Positions 35,309 to 44,702 of a DNA stretch of 64,000 bases are shown piece after piece. The notes below the pieces were generated by a model, which was not told where the DNA came from, did not search any database, and worked only from the letters and a program-made list of their open reading frames with translations. The position numbers were made by a program, and so were the translations under genes. Source of the stretch: DASUAL01 sp035763805 (lineage in GTDB: Bacteria; Gemmatimonadota; Gemmatimonadetes; Gemmatimonadales; GWC2-71-9); assembly GCA_035763805.1 (NCBI GenBank), contig DASUAL010000014.1, positions 7,595-71,594 on the forward strand. The letters run 5' to 3'. Within the stretch, counting starts at the first letter, position 1, and each line of letters starts with the position of its first letter.

Positions 35309-37132
35309 CTAGCCCTTGCCCTTCCGCACCGCCACCCACTCGCGGATCCGCCCCTCGAGAAGATCCAGCGGCAGCGCACCGTTTCCCAACACCTCGTCGT
35401 GGAAGGCGCGGATGTCGAACTTCGGCCCGAGCTCGGCCGCCGCGCTCTGGCGCAACTCCCCGATCTTCAACTGGCCGATCTTGTACGCGAGCGCCTGGCC
35501 CGGCCACACGATGTAGCGGTCCACCTCGACGGTGATGTCCTGCTCGGCCTTGGGCGCGTTCTCCTTGAAGTAGTCGATCGCCTGTTGGCGCGACCATCCC
35601 ATGGTATGGATCCCGGTATCCAGCACGAGCCGGACGGCGCGCCACATCTCGTACGTCAGCTGGCCGAACGTGGAATAGGAATCCGTGTACAGACCGAGCT
35701 CCGGGCCCAGGCCCTCCGCGTAGAGCCCCCAGCCTTCGACGAAGGCGGTGTAGCCCCCGTAGCGACGGAACTCGGGCACCCCTTCCAGCTCCTGGGACAG
35801 CGCGATCTGCAAGTGATGTCCGGGCACGGACTCGTGCAGCGTCAGTGCCTCCATCTCCCACTTCGGTCGGGCTTTCAGATCGTAGGTGTTGACATAGAAC
35901 CAACCGGCACGGCCCACGTCGGGTGAGCCGGGCTGATAGTAGGCGGTCGTCTGGGACCGGGCGGTATGCGATGGAATCGTCGTCACCCCGTACGGCAGGC
36001 GGGGCAGCCTTCCGAACAGCCTGACCAGCGCCGGGTCGACCCGCTTCGCGATCTCGCGGTACGCATGCACGAGGCTCGCCGAATCCCGGTGGAAGAACTG
36101 TGAGTCGGTCCGCAGGAACCGTGCGAACTCGGCGAAGCTGCCCTGGAACCCCGTGCTCGCGATGACACTGTCCATCTGTCCCCGGATGCGCTTCACCTCG
36201 CGCTGGCCGAGCTCGTGTATCTCGCGCGGGGTGAGGGATGTGGTCGTGAATTGCCGCGCTCGCAGCGCGTACCACGCCGCGCCGTCCGGCAGCGCGCTCA
36301 TCGCGAGCGATTCGCGCGTGCGCGGCACGTATGTGCGCACGAAGTAGTCGTACAGCTTGCGGTAGGCGGGCGCGGCACGTTGCGAGTACGCCTCGATCGC
36401 GGCACGCCGCAGCCGGTCGCGCTCGGCCGCGGCAACGGACGGCGGGAACTCCTTGAACGGGCGCAACAGCGGGCTCGCGAGCGCGTCGTCGGGTGTGAGC
36501 TGCCGGATCTGCTCCGGCACGTCGCGCAGGGTGATTCTCGGCGGCGTGATCCCGGCCTCGAGCCCTCTTGTGAGCAACGCCATCGTCTGGTCGATGAGCA
36601 CCGCCACGCCGTTCAGCCGCGCGATGATGTTCTCGTACCCTTTGATGGTGGTGGTTGGCATCAGTACGAGCACGTGCCCCACGTCCTGCTGCGCGCCGTC
36701 GAGCTGCGTGATCGCGAAGTACTCATCGGGGAAGCGGCTCGCCTCGATCCGCTCGTCGAGGCCGCGCCGGAACAGGTCGTAGTTCAGGCGGTCCGCGGGC
36801 ACGAGCCGCTCGCGCCGGATCGACTGGATCACCGCCCGCGGCTCCCGGAGCTCCGCCTTGCGCCGCGCGATTGCTTCCAGCGAATGGTCCGTCCAACGGT
36901 GGTCCTGGCCCGGGTAGCCGACGTACGTCGCGAACTCCGGGAACTCCGTCATCCGGTATTCCCAGTGAACCCGGAACAGCTCGTGCAGGCGCGCGCTATC
37001 CGAGAGGCGGCGCCGGTTGGCGACGAGCTCCGCGTACCGCTCCGCGAAGCGGCTGGTGGGTGTCGCCTGCTGCGTCGCCGCGAGCGGCGGGACGAGCAGC
37101 AGGGCGAGGATCGCCGCCTGTAACCGAATCAT
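35309..37132 (-). CDS. DUF885 family secreted protein, probable zinc peptidase
   Basis: 607 residues with signal peptide MIRLQAAILALLLVPPLAA. The family signature LHESVPGHHLQIALSQEL has the spaced His/Glu/His pattern of a zinc site, and FVEGWGLYAEGLG may give the third ligand. The N-terminal region WEYRMTEFPEFATYVGYPG is typical of DUF885. Predicted periplasmic; substrate unknown. Confidence 0.85.
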   Translation of the reverse strand: MIRLQAAILALLLVPPLAATQQATPTSRFAERYAELVANRRRLSDSARLHELFRVHWEYRMTEFPEFATYVGYPGQDHRWTDHSLEAIARRKAELREPRAVIQSIRRERLVPADRLNYDLFRRGLDERIEASRFPDEYFAITQLDGAQQDVGHVLVLMPTTTIKGYENIIARLNGVAVLIDQTMALLTRGLEAGITPPRITLRDVPEQIRQLTPDDALASPLLRPFKEFPPSVAAAERDRLRRAAIEAYSQRAAPAYRKLYDYFVRTYVPRTRESLAMSALPDGAAWYALRARQFTTTSLTPREIHELGQREVKRIRGQMDSVIASTGFQGSFAEFARFLRTDSQFFHRDSASLVHAYREIAKRVDPALVRLFGRLPRLPYGVTTIPSHTARSQTTAYYQPGSPDVGRAGWFYVNTYDLKARPKWEMEALTLHESVPGHHLQIALSQELEGVPEFRRYGGYTAFVEGWGLYAEGLGPELGLYTDSYSTFGQLTYEMWRAVRLVLDTGIHTMGWSRQQAIDYFKENAPKAEQDITVEVDRYIVWPGQALAYKIGQLKIGELRQSAAAELGPKFDIRAFHDEVLGNGALPLDLLEGRIREWVAVRKGKG

Positions 37133-37196
37133 CGCGTCACGCTCCGGAGGATGGTGCGCGCGATTCTAGCGGCCGGCACCCGTCGTCGCCAGCGGC

Positions 37197-37994
37197 TCAG
37201 GCGGCGGGCCTGCGCGCGCGCACGAACGCCCCCATCACCCGGCCGCTGACTTCCCGGGCGAGCACCTCCCCGTCCAGTCCCGCGCCGGCAAGGAACGCCC
37301 TGGCGTCGGCGAACTCATACACGCGGGTCGGCTCGATGCTGATGCCCTCGAACCCGTTCGCGGCGAGCAGCGTTCTGAACTCCGCCTCGTCGAGGGCGCC
37401 CGCGACGCAGCCGACCCAAAGCTCCATGTTGCGCCGTACGGCGGGCGGAATCTCCCCGCGCACGATCACATCCGACACGGCGAAGCGGCCGCCGGGCTTG
37501 AGTACCCGGAACGCCTCGGCGAGCACTTTGCGTTTGTCCGCCGCGAGGTTGATCACGCAGTTCGAGATGATCACGTCGACCGACGCGTCGGGGAGCGGGA
37601 TGCGCTCGATGTCGCCTTTCAGGAACTCGACGTTCTCGACGCCCGCCTTGCGCTGGTTCTCACGCGCGAGGGCGAGCATCTCGTCGGTCATGTCGAGGCC
37701 GTAGACCTTCCCCGTCGGGCCCACGCGCCGGGCGGAGAGCAGGACGTCGATGCCGCCGCCCGAGCCCAGATCGAGCACCGTCTCGCCCGGATGCAGCTCG
37801 ACGAGCGCCGTGGGGTTACCACAGCCGAGGGAGGCGAGCACCGCCGTCTCGGGAAGGCAGGCGGCGTCCTCGGCGGAGTAGAGGTTCGAGGAAATGGGGT
37901 CGCCGCAACACGCGCTTCCCTTGCCCGAGAGCACGCGTAAGGCCTCTTGGCCGTACTTGTCGCGCACTGTGGCTTTGATCTCTTGCTCGCTCAT
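37197..37994 (-). CDS. arsM: Arsenite S-adenosylmethionine methyltransferase ArsM
   Basis: 265 residues. Converts As(III) to methylated, partly volatile forms. SAM motif VLDLGSGGGIDVLLSA. The arsenic-binding cysteines appear as ACCGDP (near 29-30), SNCVINLA and VGCVAGAL, the set seen in ArsM. It is downstream of arsR by 61 bp, with an ArsR-type operator between. Confidence 0.93.
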   Translation of the reverse strand: MSEQEIKATVRDKYGQEALRVLSGKGSACCGDPISSNLYSAEDAACLPETAVLASLGCGNPTALVELHPGETVLDLGSGGGIDVLLSARRVGPTGKVYGLDMTDEMLALARENQRKAGVENVEFLKGDIERIPLPDASVDVIISNCVINLAADKRKVLAEAFRVLKPGGRFAVSDVIVRGEIPPAVRRNMELWVGCVAGALDEAEFRTLLAANGFEGISIEPTRVYEFADARAFLAGAGLDGEVLAREVSGRVMGAFVRARRPAA

Positions 37995-38015
37995 CGCCCG
38001 GCTCCTTCCTGATCA

Positions 38016-38031
38016 ATCAATAAGGGTTGAT
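38016..38031. promoter_or_regulatory. ArsR-type operator upstream of arsM
   Basis: ATCAA-TAAGGG-TTGAT, an exact match to the ATCAA-N6-TTGAT pattern of ArsR/SmtB operators, 22 bp before the arsM start. Confidence 0.8.
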
Positions 38032-38055
38032 ATATAAGGAAAAAAATAGGCGGTC

Positions 38056-38382
38056 TCACTCGCAGCACGCCTCGCGGCAGCTGCCGGCGTGCCTCCCGGG
38101 CTTCACGGCCGACGCGAAGGCGACGACCTCGTCCAGGGCGTCGCGGTTGAGGGCGTAGTAGACCCACCGCCCCTCCCGATGATCGGTGACTAGCCCCGCG
38201 TCCTTCAGAGTCTTCAGGTGGAACGAGAGGCGGGACTGGGCCGCGCCGAGCATGTTCTGGAGCTCGCAGACGCATTTCTCTCCGTGCGACAGGAGTCGCA
38301 CGATCTCGAGCCGCGTCTCGTCGGAGAGCGCGTGGAACCGGCGCGCGGCGCGGTGGGTGTCGGGGAGGGTCGCGGTCGTCAT
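38056..38382 (-). CDS. arsR: ArsR-family metalloregulator
   Basis: 108 residues, winged helix. FHALSDETRLEIVRLL, then the metal-site helix GEKCVCELQNML with the CVC motif and the recognition helix SRLSFHLKTLKDAGLV. An extra C-terminal Cys cluster (CREACCE) may add a ligand. Start ATG 38382. It represses arsRM until As(III) binds. Confidence 0.93.
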   Translation of the reverse strand: MTTATLPDTHRAARRFHALSDETRLEIVRLLSHGEKCVCELQNMLGAAQSRLSFHLKTLKDAGLVTDHREGRWVYYALNRDALDEVVAFASAVKPGRHAGSCREACCE

Positions 38383-38396
38383 CACGCGTCAATTAT

Positions 38397-38412
38397 ATCA
38401 AGTTATCTTGAT
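38397..38412. promoter_or_regulatory. ArsR-type operator upstream of arsR
   Basis: ATCAA-GTTATC-TTGAT, the same pattern as the site at 38016, 15 bp before the arsR start. Implies autoregulation. Confidence 0.85.
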
Positions 38413-38415
38413 AAG

Positions 38416-38928
38416 TCAATTGGCCTTGAGCACGGCCTCCACAAAGTTCAGCGTCTTTGTCTCGACCCATGCCGCCGACACCGCATCCACCCCAATCGTT
38501 CCGAGTCGGTCGGTGCTGGCCGTGACGACCCTACCCTTCGTGACGGGCGCTCGGACGTCCCGCTGGACCACGATGCCCCGCCGCGGGTCGTACCGGAACG
38601 CGAGCACCGACGCGAGCGCGCTTTCCCCACGGACGCGGGGACTGAAGGACAACGCGACACTGGGATACGCGTCGTCGTTGTCCGTATGGTCCTGGACCGA
38701 GGCGTCGTGCCCTGCGTTTTGCAGTTCGACCACGAAGCTCCGTAGCACGGGTCGCACGATCTCGCGGAGACGCTCCCCACAGGCCTGTCGCTGCCGCTCC
38801 CCCTCGTGTCGCGCCGCCCGGGAGGCCACCGGCTCGCTCGCCGTGCGCGCCTCGTAGGACTTCAGGAGAGAGAGCAACTTCTTCACGGTTTCATCAGTCA
38901 CGACCGTCGCCCCCGGCAAGTGGCCCAC
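38416..38928 (-). CDS. Hypothetical protein
   Basis: 170 residues, soluble, no recognised family. The N-terminal half is helical and charged (TVKKLLSLLKSYEART, ERLREIVRPVLRSFVVELQ). The C-terminal half is beta-rich (ALASVLAFRYDPRRGIVVQ). GTG 38928 is given; GTG 38901 (VTDETVKKL) is equally plausible. Its stop is 34 bp from arsR and it reads in the same direction, but the arsR operator and promoter lie between. Confidence 0.5.
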   Translation of the reverse strand: MGHLPGATVVTDETVKKLLSLLKSYEARTASEPVASRAARHEGERQRQACGERLREIVRPVLRSFVVELQNAGHDASVQDHTDNDDAYPSVALSFSPRVRGESALASVLAFRYDPRRGIVVQRDVRAPVTKGRVVTASTDRLGTIGVDAVSAAWVETKTLNFVEAVLKAN

Positions 38929-39177
38929 CGGACATTATGCGGTATTCCGCGCATCCAGTGGTAGACCACCGGCGTGGCGGCTCGTAAGGCTCCCTCCCGC
39001 CGGAGGCCGTAACTACAAGCGGGACAAGCCCACTCCTACGCGCATGCGGTGGGCGGCGCCACCGTGCGTTACGCCCTCGTCATTCTGTCCGGGCCGGCCC
39101 GCTGGGTGTGACACCGCTCACGGGCTTAACGCCGCCCCTCGGATAACGTCTCTCGCCCGACCCCAACGGAGCCGCGT

Positions 39178-39906
39178 ATGCAACGCCTCGTTCCGCTGAT
39201 CGTGCTCGCCCTCGGCGCGAGCGCCCCAACCCCTCTCCTGACGCAGGTGGCGCGCGACGCCGCCGAACGCACCGCGGACCGCCGGCAGATCTCCGTGGGC
39301 CGGGCTCAGCTGGCCGCCGACGTCGCCGATGTGCGGCGGCTCGAGCGGCTCGTGGCCGAGCTGGATGGGGCGCGCGCCGCGGGCGACGCCGCGCGTGAGC
39401 GCGAGGCGCAGCGACGGATCGGGCTAGAGCTGCGCGGCCAAATGGGCGAGGCGCGGCGTGACGTCGCCCAGGACCGGGCGGCGGCGGTTGGCGCGCGCTC
39501 CGAGGTGCGGAGCGATCGGCGTGAGTTGGCGCGTGACCGGCGCGACGCGGCCACCGTTCAATCGGGGGCCGAAGCGGCCGACGACCGCCGGGACCTGCGG
39601 CGCGATCGCCGCGACCTCCGTGACGACCGGAGAGACGCGCGCGACGACCGCCGCGACGCGGCTGCATCCGCCGCTCGGGCCACGCGGCAGGCCGAGATCG
39701 TGCGCGACCTCCGCACGCTGCAACCGGACGTGGACGCCGGCCGGGCGCCGGCCGTCGCACGGCAGCGCGCGCTGCTCGACGAGTTCCTGCGCCTCGCGCG
39801 CGAAGACGCCCGCGCCACGGGCCGAGAGCTGGGTGAGGACGTGCGCGAGCTGCGCGAGGACCGGCGCGAGACGCGGGACGACCGCCGCGAGCGGCGCGAG
39901 CCCTGA
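39178..39906 (+). CDS. Exported Arg/Asp-repeat protein
   Basis: 242 residues: signal peptide (LVPLIVLALGASAPTPLL), then almost entirely charged helix. Central repeats of the type RRDLRDDRRDARDDRRD (about 138-160) and a second block EDRRETRDDRRERREP at the C-terminus. Probably a long coiled or single alpha-helix in the periplasm. Unrecognised. Ends at a strong terminator. The 249 bp before it hold no gene that I can support. Confidence 0.65.
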   Translation: MQRLVPLIVLALGASAPTPLLTQVARDAAERTADRRQISVGRAQLAADVADVRRLERLVAELDGARAAGDAAREREAQRRIGLELRGQMGEARRDVAQDRAAAVGARSEVRSDRRELARDRRDAATVQSGAEAADDRRDLRRDRRDLRDDRRDARDDRRDAAASAARATRQAEIVRDLRTLQPDVDAGRAPAVARQRALLDEFLRLAREDARATGRELGEDVRELREDRRETRDDRRERREP

Positions 39907-39936
39907 GCTCCGGCGCGCCGACGAGGGTAGAACCCA

Positions 39937-39964
39937 GGGGCCCCTTTTGGGGGCCCTTCTCTCT
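39937..39964 (+). terminator. Terminator after the Arg/Asp-repeat gene
   Basis: GGGCCCC and GGGGCCC stem around a TTTT loop, followed by TTCTCTCTT. It lies 30 bp after the stop. Confidence 0.8.
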
Positions 39965-40091
39965 TCCGGAACCTCGCGTCGTGCGACCGCACCGGCCGAT
40001 CTACGCTCCGTGCGCTGCTTCACGCTTCTGCGTGACGCCTTTTGCTCGACGCCGTCGCTCGACGTATTATCTCGACGTATCTCGCATTCAT

Positions 40092-40173
40092 GCGACCGTG
40101 GCGGAACTGGTAGACGCGCAGGACTTAGGATCCTGTGGGGCAACCCGTGGGGGTTCGAGTCCCTCCGGTCGCA
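40092..40173 (+). tRNA. tRNA-Leu (anticodon TAG)
   Basis: Seven-pair acceptor stem GCGACCG / CGGTCGC with discriminator A. Anticodon arm CAGGA-CTTAGGA-TCCTG gives anticodon TAG (reads CUN codons). It has a long variable arm as in leucine tRNAs and a GGTTCGAGTCC T-loop. The 3' CCA is not encoded. Confidence 0.96.
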
Positions 40174-40188
40174 TCTCGGCGCAATTCC

Positions 40189-40755
40189 ATGCCCGGTACC
40201 ACCGCGACCAGCCAGATCGCCCGCTGGGGCTGCAGCTCCGCCCTGCTCATGCTGCTCGGCGGGCTCGCGCTGGTCACCCGCGGCTTCACCGCCCTCCCCT
40301 CCACGTACTACATGACGGGCGACAGCATGGCGCCCACCCTTGGCGCTGGTGACTGGTTCGTCGCACGGCCGCTGACGGGGAGGCCGAAAGCCGGCGAGCT
40401 CGTCGTCATGCAGTTCCGGGATGGCGACAGCCTGTATCACGTGCTGCGGCGCGCCGTGGGACTCCCCGGGGACACGGTCGCCATGCGCGACGGGTTGTTG
40501 TGGGTGAACCGCCTGGCCCCCGCGTGGCCTGCGCGCGTCGTCGCCCCGCGCGCCGAGCGCCCGCTCGACGGCCCAATCCCGGGCACGATCTACAACTGGG
40601 GCCCGGTGGTGGTGGGTCCGGAGTCGGTCTTCGTCCTGAGCGACACCCGCGACATGCTCGGCTGGCCGGACTCGCGGTTCATCGGGGCGGTTCCGGCCGA
40701 GCGTTTGGAAGACCGGATGATGTTCGTGCTTTGGAGGCGGCACAGGACGCCCTGA
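40189..40755 (+). CDS. lepB: Signal peptidase I homologue with Lys-to-Arg change
   Basis: 188-residue membrane protein of the S26 family. One N-terminal membrane segment (SSALLMLLGGLALVTRGF), the catalytic-serine box MTGDSMAPTL, then YHVLRRAVGLPGDTVA and the late box LSDTRDMLGWPDSRFIG. In E. coli LepB the second box reads YIKRAVGLPGD and the K is the general base; here that place is Arg. The protein may be inactive, altered, or use another base. It follows tRNA-Leu by 15 bp. Confidence 0.82.
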   Translation: MPGTTATSQIARWGCSSALLMLLGGLALVTRGFTALPSTYYMTGDSMAPTLGAGDWFVARPLTGRPKAGELVVMQFRDGDSLYHVLRRAVGLPGDTVAMRDGLLWVNRLAPAWPARVVAPRAERPLDGPIPGTIYNWGPVVVGPESVFVLSDTRDMLGWPDSRFIGAVPAERLEDRMMFVLWRRHRTP

Positions 40756-40759
40756 TATC

Positions 40760-40860
40760 GGTGCGCAGTGCGCGGTGACCACCGGTGCGGGCCGAAGGTG
40801 CGGCGCGCACCGGGCACCACCACGTACCGCGCACCGCGCACCACGCACTACCCGCGTCTA
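40760..40860. repeat. Heptamer-period inverted repeat between lepB and tig
   Basis: The left arm begins GTGCGCA GTGCGCG GTG; the right arm holds ACCGC-GCACCGC-GCACCAC-GCAC units (40826-40848). The 7-bp period and inverted layout match the arrays at 244-445, 44235 and 63575, but the unit sequence differs. Confidence 0.7.
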
Positions 40861-40876
40861 TTAGATTTACAGTTGC

Positions 40877-42124
40877 ATGCCCGACATCCAGGTTCGCAAG
40901 ACCAGCGAGGAGCCCGGCGCCGCCGCGCTCGCCGTGACCGTGCCGCTCGAGCACGTCCGTGAGGCCGAGGCGCGCGCCACGACCGCCTATCAGCGGCGGG
41001 CGCGGCTCCCCGGTTTCCGCAAGGGGAAGGCCCCGCCGGCGATCGTGAAGAGGCACTTCGCCGAGGACATCCGCCAGCAGGCGCTCGAAGAGCTGATCCG
41101 CGAGAGCTGGAAGGTCGCCATCGAGCAGGAGTCGCTGAAGCCGATCGCCGACCCGCACATCCACAACCTCAAGTGGGAGGTGGACGCCGCGGTCACGTTC
41201 GAGTTCCACGTCGAGGTGAAGCCGGACCTGAAGCTCGAGCGGCTGGGGAAGTTCCACTTGAAGCGGACCGTGGCGAGGGTCACGGAGGACCAGGTGCTCG
41301 CCCAGCTGAACGAGCTGCGAGCGCAGAAGGCGCCGTGGACGCCGGTCGTGGGCGAGCGGCCGAAGCCCAGGGATCTCGTGCACGTCACCATCGCGGCGCG
41401 CGAGGGAGATACGGCGAAGGACCCGCAGCCTTACCAGCTCGTGCTCGGCGAGGGGCGGGCCATCCCCGAGGTGGAGGAGCGTGTCATGGGCCTTCTCCCG
41501 GTGGAGACGATCGACACGACCGTGCGATTCCCGGCCGACTTCGCCGACGAAGCGAAGCGCGGCCAGACGCGCGACATCCGGCTGACGCTGCACGAGGTCA
41601 AGCGGCAGCAGCTTCCCGAGCTCGACGACGCGTTCGCGCGCGAGGCCGGGGACTTCGAGTCGCTCGACGCCCTGAAGCGGGGTATCCGCGACGACCTGGA
41701 GCGGGAGGCCGAGCGGGATGCGGATGCCAAGCTCCGGGCCGGCCTGATCGAGCAGATCGTCGCCGCGAACCGGGTGGTGGCGCCGCGGCCGCTGGTCGAG
41801 CGGGCGCTGTGGGCCTACGCCCAGGCGTACGGGATCCCGGAGGACCGGATGGGCCAGTTCGCGCAGGAGTTCCGGCCGATCGCCGAGGCGCAGGTGCGCC
41901 GCGACCTGGTGCTGGACTACGTCGTGGACAAGGAGCGGCTGCAGGCGACCGAGGCGGAGCTCGATCAGCGCATCAAGGAGCTGGCCGGGCGCCGGGGCAT
42001 GCCGCCGGAGCAGCTCTACGCCTCGCTCGAGAAGGCGAAGCGGCTGCGCGACGTGGAGCGCAGCATCACCGAAGAGAAAGTGTTCAACCACCTTCTCTCG
42101 CTTTCAACCGTGGAGCAAGCGTGA
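40877..42124 (+). CDS. tig: Trigger factor
   Basis: 415-residue ribosome-bound chaperone. The ribosome-docking loop GFRKGKAP is at about 47-54. A central FKBP-type domain follows (PKPRDLVHVTIAARE ... QLVLGEGRAIPEVEERVMG), then a long helical C-terminal domain. It is first in tig-clpP-clpX; its stop overlaps clpP (GTGA). Confidence 0.96.
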   Translation: MPDIQVRKTSEEPGAAALAVTVPLEHVREAEARATTAYQRRARLPGFRKGKAPPAIVKRHFAEDIRQQALEELIRESWKVAIEQESLKPIADPHIHNLKWEVDAAVTFEFHVEVKPDLKLERLGKFHLKRTVARVTEDQVLAQLNELRAQKAPWTPVVGERPKPRDLVHVTIAAREGDTAKDPQPYQLVLGEGRAIPEVEERVMGLLPVETIDTTVRFPADFADEAKRGQTRDIRLTLHEVKRQQLPELDDAFAREAGDFESLDALKRGIRDDLEREAERDADAKLRAGLIEQIVAANRVVAPRPLVERALWAYAQAYGIPEDRMGQFAQEFRPIAEAQVRRDLVLDYVVDKERLQATEAELDQRIKELAGRRGMPPEQLYASLEKAKRLRDVERSITEEKVFNHLLSLSTVEQA

Positions 42125-42741
42125 CGACGAACCAGATCTACCCGCCCTACATCATCGAGCGGTCGAGCCGCGGCGAGCGCACCTACGACATCTTCAGCCG
42201 CCTGCTGATGGATCGCATCGTGTTCCTGGGCACGACGATCAACGACGAGGTCGCCAACATCATCATCGCCCAGCTCCTGTTCCTCGATGCCGATAACCCC
42301 GAGCGGGACATCTATCTCTACGTCAACTCACCCGGCGGCCTCGTGTCCTCCGGCATGGCGATCTACGACACGATGCAGTTCCTGCGCGCCCCGGTGAACA
42401 CCATCTGCATGGGGATGGCGGCGTCGATGGGCTCCTTCCTGCTCGCCGCCGGCCGCAAGGGCAAGCGCTCGGCGCTGCCCCACGCGCGCATCATGATGCA
42501 CCAGCCCTCGGGCGGCGCCCAGGGCACCGCGGCCGACATCGAGATCCAGGCGCGGGAGATCCTGTACCTCCGGGGCAAGCTCAACGAGCTGTACGCCAAG
42601 CACACCGGGAAGGCGCTCGAGGTGATCGAAAAGGACATGGACCGCGACCGCTTCATGTCCGCGGAAGAGGCCAAGGAATACGGCTTGGTCGACCATGTCA
42701 TTGCGAATTACCAGGAGATCGATGACGGCAAGAAAAAGTGA
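42121..42741 (+). CDS. clpP: ATP-dependent Clp protease proteolytic subunit
   Basis: 206 residues. Catalytic Ser in GMAASMGSFLL, His in ARIMMHQPSGG, Asp in the downstream ... KDMDRDRFMSAEEAKEYG region. SPGGLVSSGMAIYDTM is the family signature. GTG start in the tig stop. Degrades substrates unfolded by the adjacent ClpX. Confidence 0.97.
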   Translation: MTTNQIYPPYIIERSSRGERTYDIFSRLLMDRIVFLGTTINDEVANIIIAQLLFLDADNPERDIYLYVNSPGGLVSSGMAIYDTMQFLRAPVNTICMGMAASMGSFLLAAGRKGKRSALPHARIMMHQPSGGAQGTAADIEIQAREILYLRGKLNELYAKHTGKALEVIEKDMDRDRFMSAEEAKEYGLVDHVIANYQEIDDGKKK

Positions 42742-42783
42742 CGCCTTGCGCCAGCCGGCCGTCCTTCCCATACTAGGGCCGTA

Positions 42784-44030
<1,247 letters not shown>

Positions 44031-44034
<4 letters not shown>

Positions 44035-44702
44035 CCCTCCCCGAGTCCCGCTTCGTCGGCTCGTTCCCGCGCGCCGACGCGCCGCTTGATCTTCCGCTCC
44101 CCGAAGTCGCCTTGATCGGCCGCTCCAACGTCGGCAAATCGAGTCTGCTGAACGCCCTGGCGGGCCGGAAGATCGCGAAGGTCTCCGCGACCCCGGGGAA
44201 GACGCGGGCGCTAAACGTCTTCCTAATCGCCTTTGGGAGCAGGGAGCAGGGAGCGGTTCCTGGCGGTCCGGAGCGGTCGCCCGGTTCGCGCCGGAGGGTA
44301 CCGCTCCCCGCTCCCCGCTCCCTGTATGTGCTCGATCTCCCCGGGTACGGCTATTCGCGCGCAGCCAAACAGGAGCGAGTCGCCTTCCGGCGACTCGTCG
44401 CCCACACGCTGGAGCGTCCCCGGGTCGCCGGAGTTCTCTGGCTGCTCGACATCCGCCGCGAGCCATCGGACGACGACCTCGCCATGCAGGACGTGCTCAC
44501 GGCGCGAGGCACCCGCGTCCTCGCGGCGGTCACCAAGAGCGACAAGCTGCCCCGGGGGCAGCGGATGCGCCGGGGGCGCGCGCTGCGGGAGGCGCTGGCG
44601 CTCGACGAGGATCAGGTGATCGCAACGAGCGCGCGCACCGGTGAGGGCGTCACCGCGCTGCGCGAGGCGATCGCGGCGTTGGTGCGCTCCGAGCACGCGT
44701 GA
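44031..44702 (+). CDS. engB: Ribosome-biogenesis GTPase EngB (YihA/YsxC) with an inserted loop
   Basis: About 223 residues. G1 GRSNVGKSSLLNAL, G2 area KVSATPGKTRALNVF, G3 LDLPGYGYSRA, G4 TKSDKL, G5 SARTGEG. Between ALNVFLIA and LYVLDLPGYG there are about 30 extra residues (SREQGAVPGGPERS... RVPLPAPRS) encoded by the repeat at 44235-44323. The insertion keeps frame. The start is uncertain: CTG 44031 sits in a CTGA overlap with clpX; the only conventional in-frame start before the fold is GTG 43968. Likely essential for the large ribosomal subunit. Confidence 0.88.
44235..44323. repeat. Heptamer-period inverted repeat inside engB
   Basis: Left arm GGGAGCA-GGGAGCA-GGGAGCG (44235-44255), a degenerate middle, right arm CCGCTCC x3 (44301-44321). 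The arms are reverse complements. It encodes a Gly/Pro/Arg/Ser-rich loop in EngB without a stop. Confidence 0.85.
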
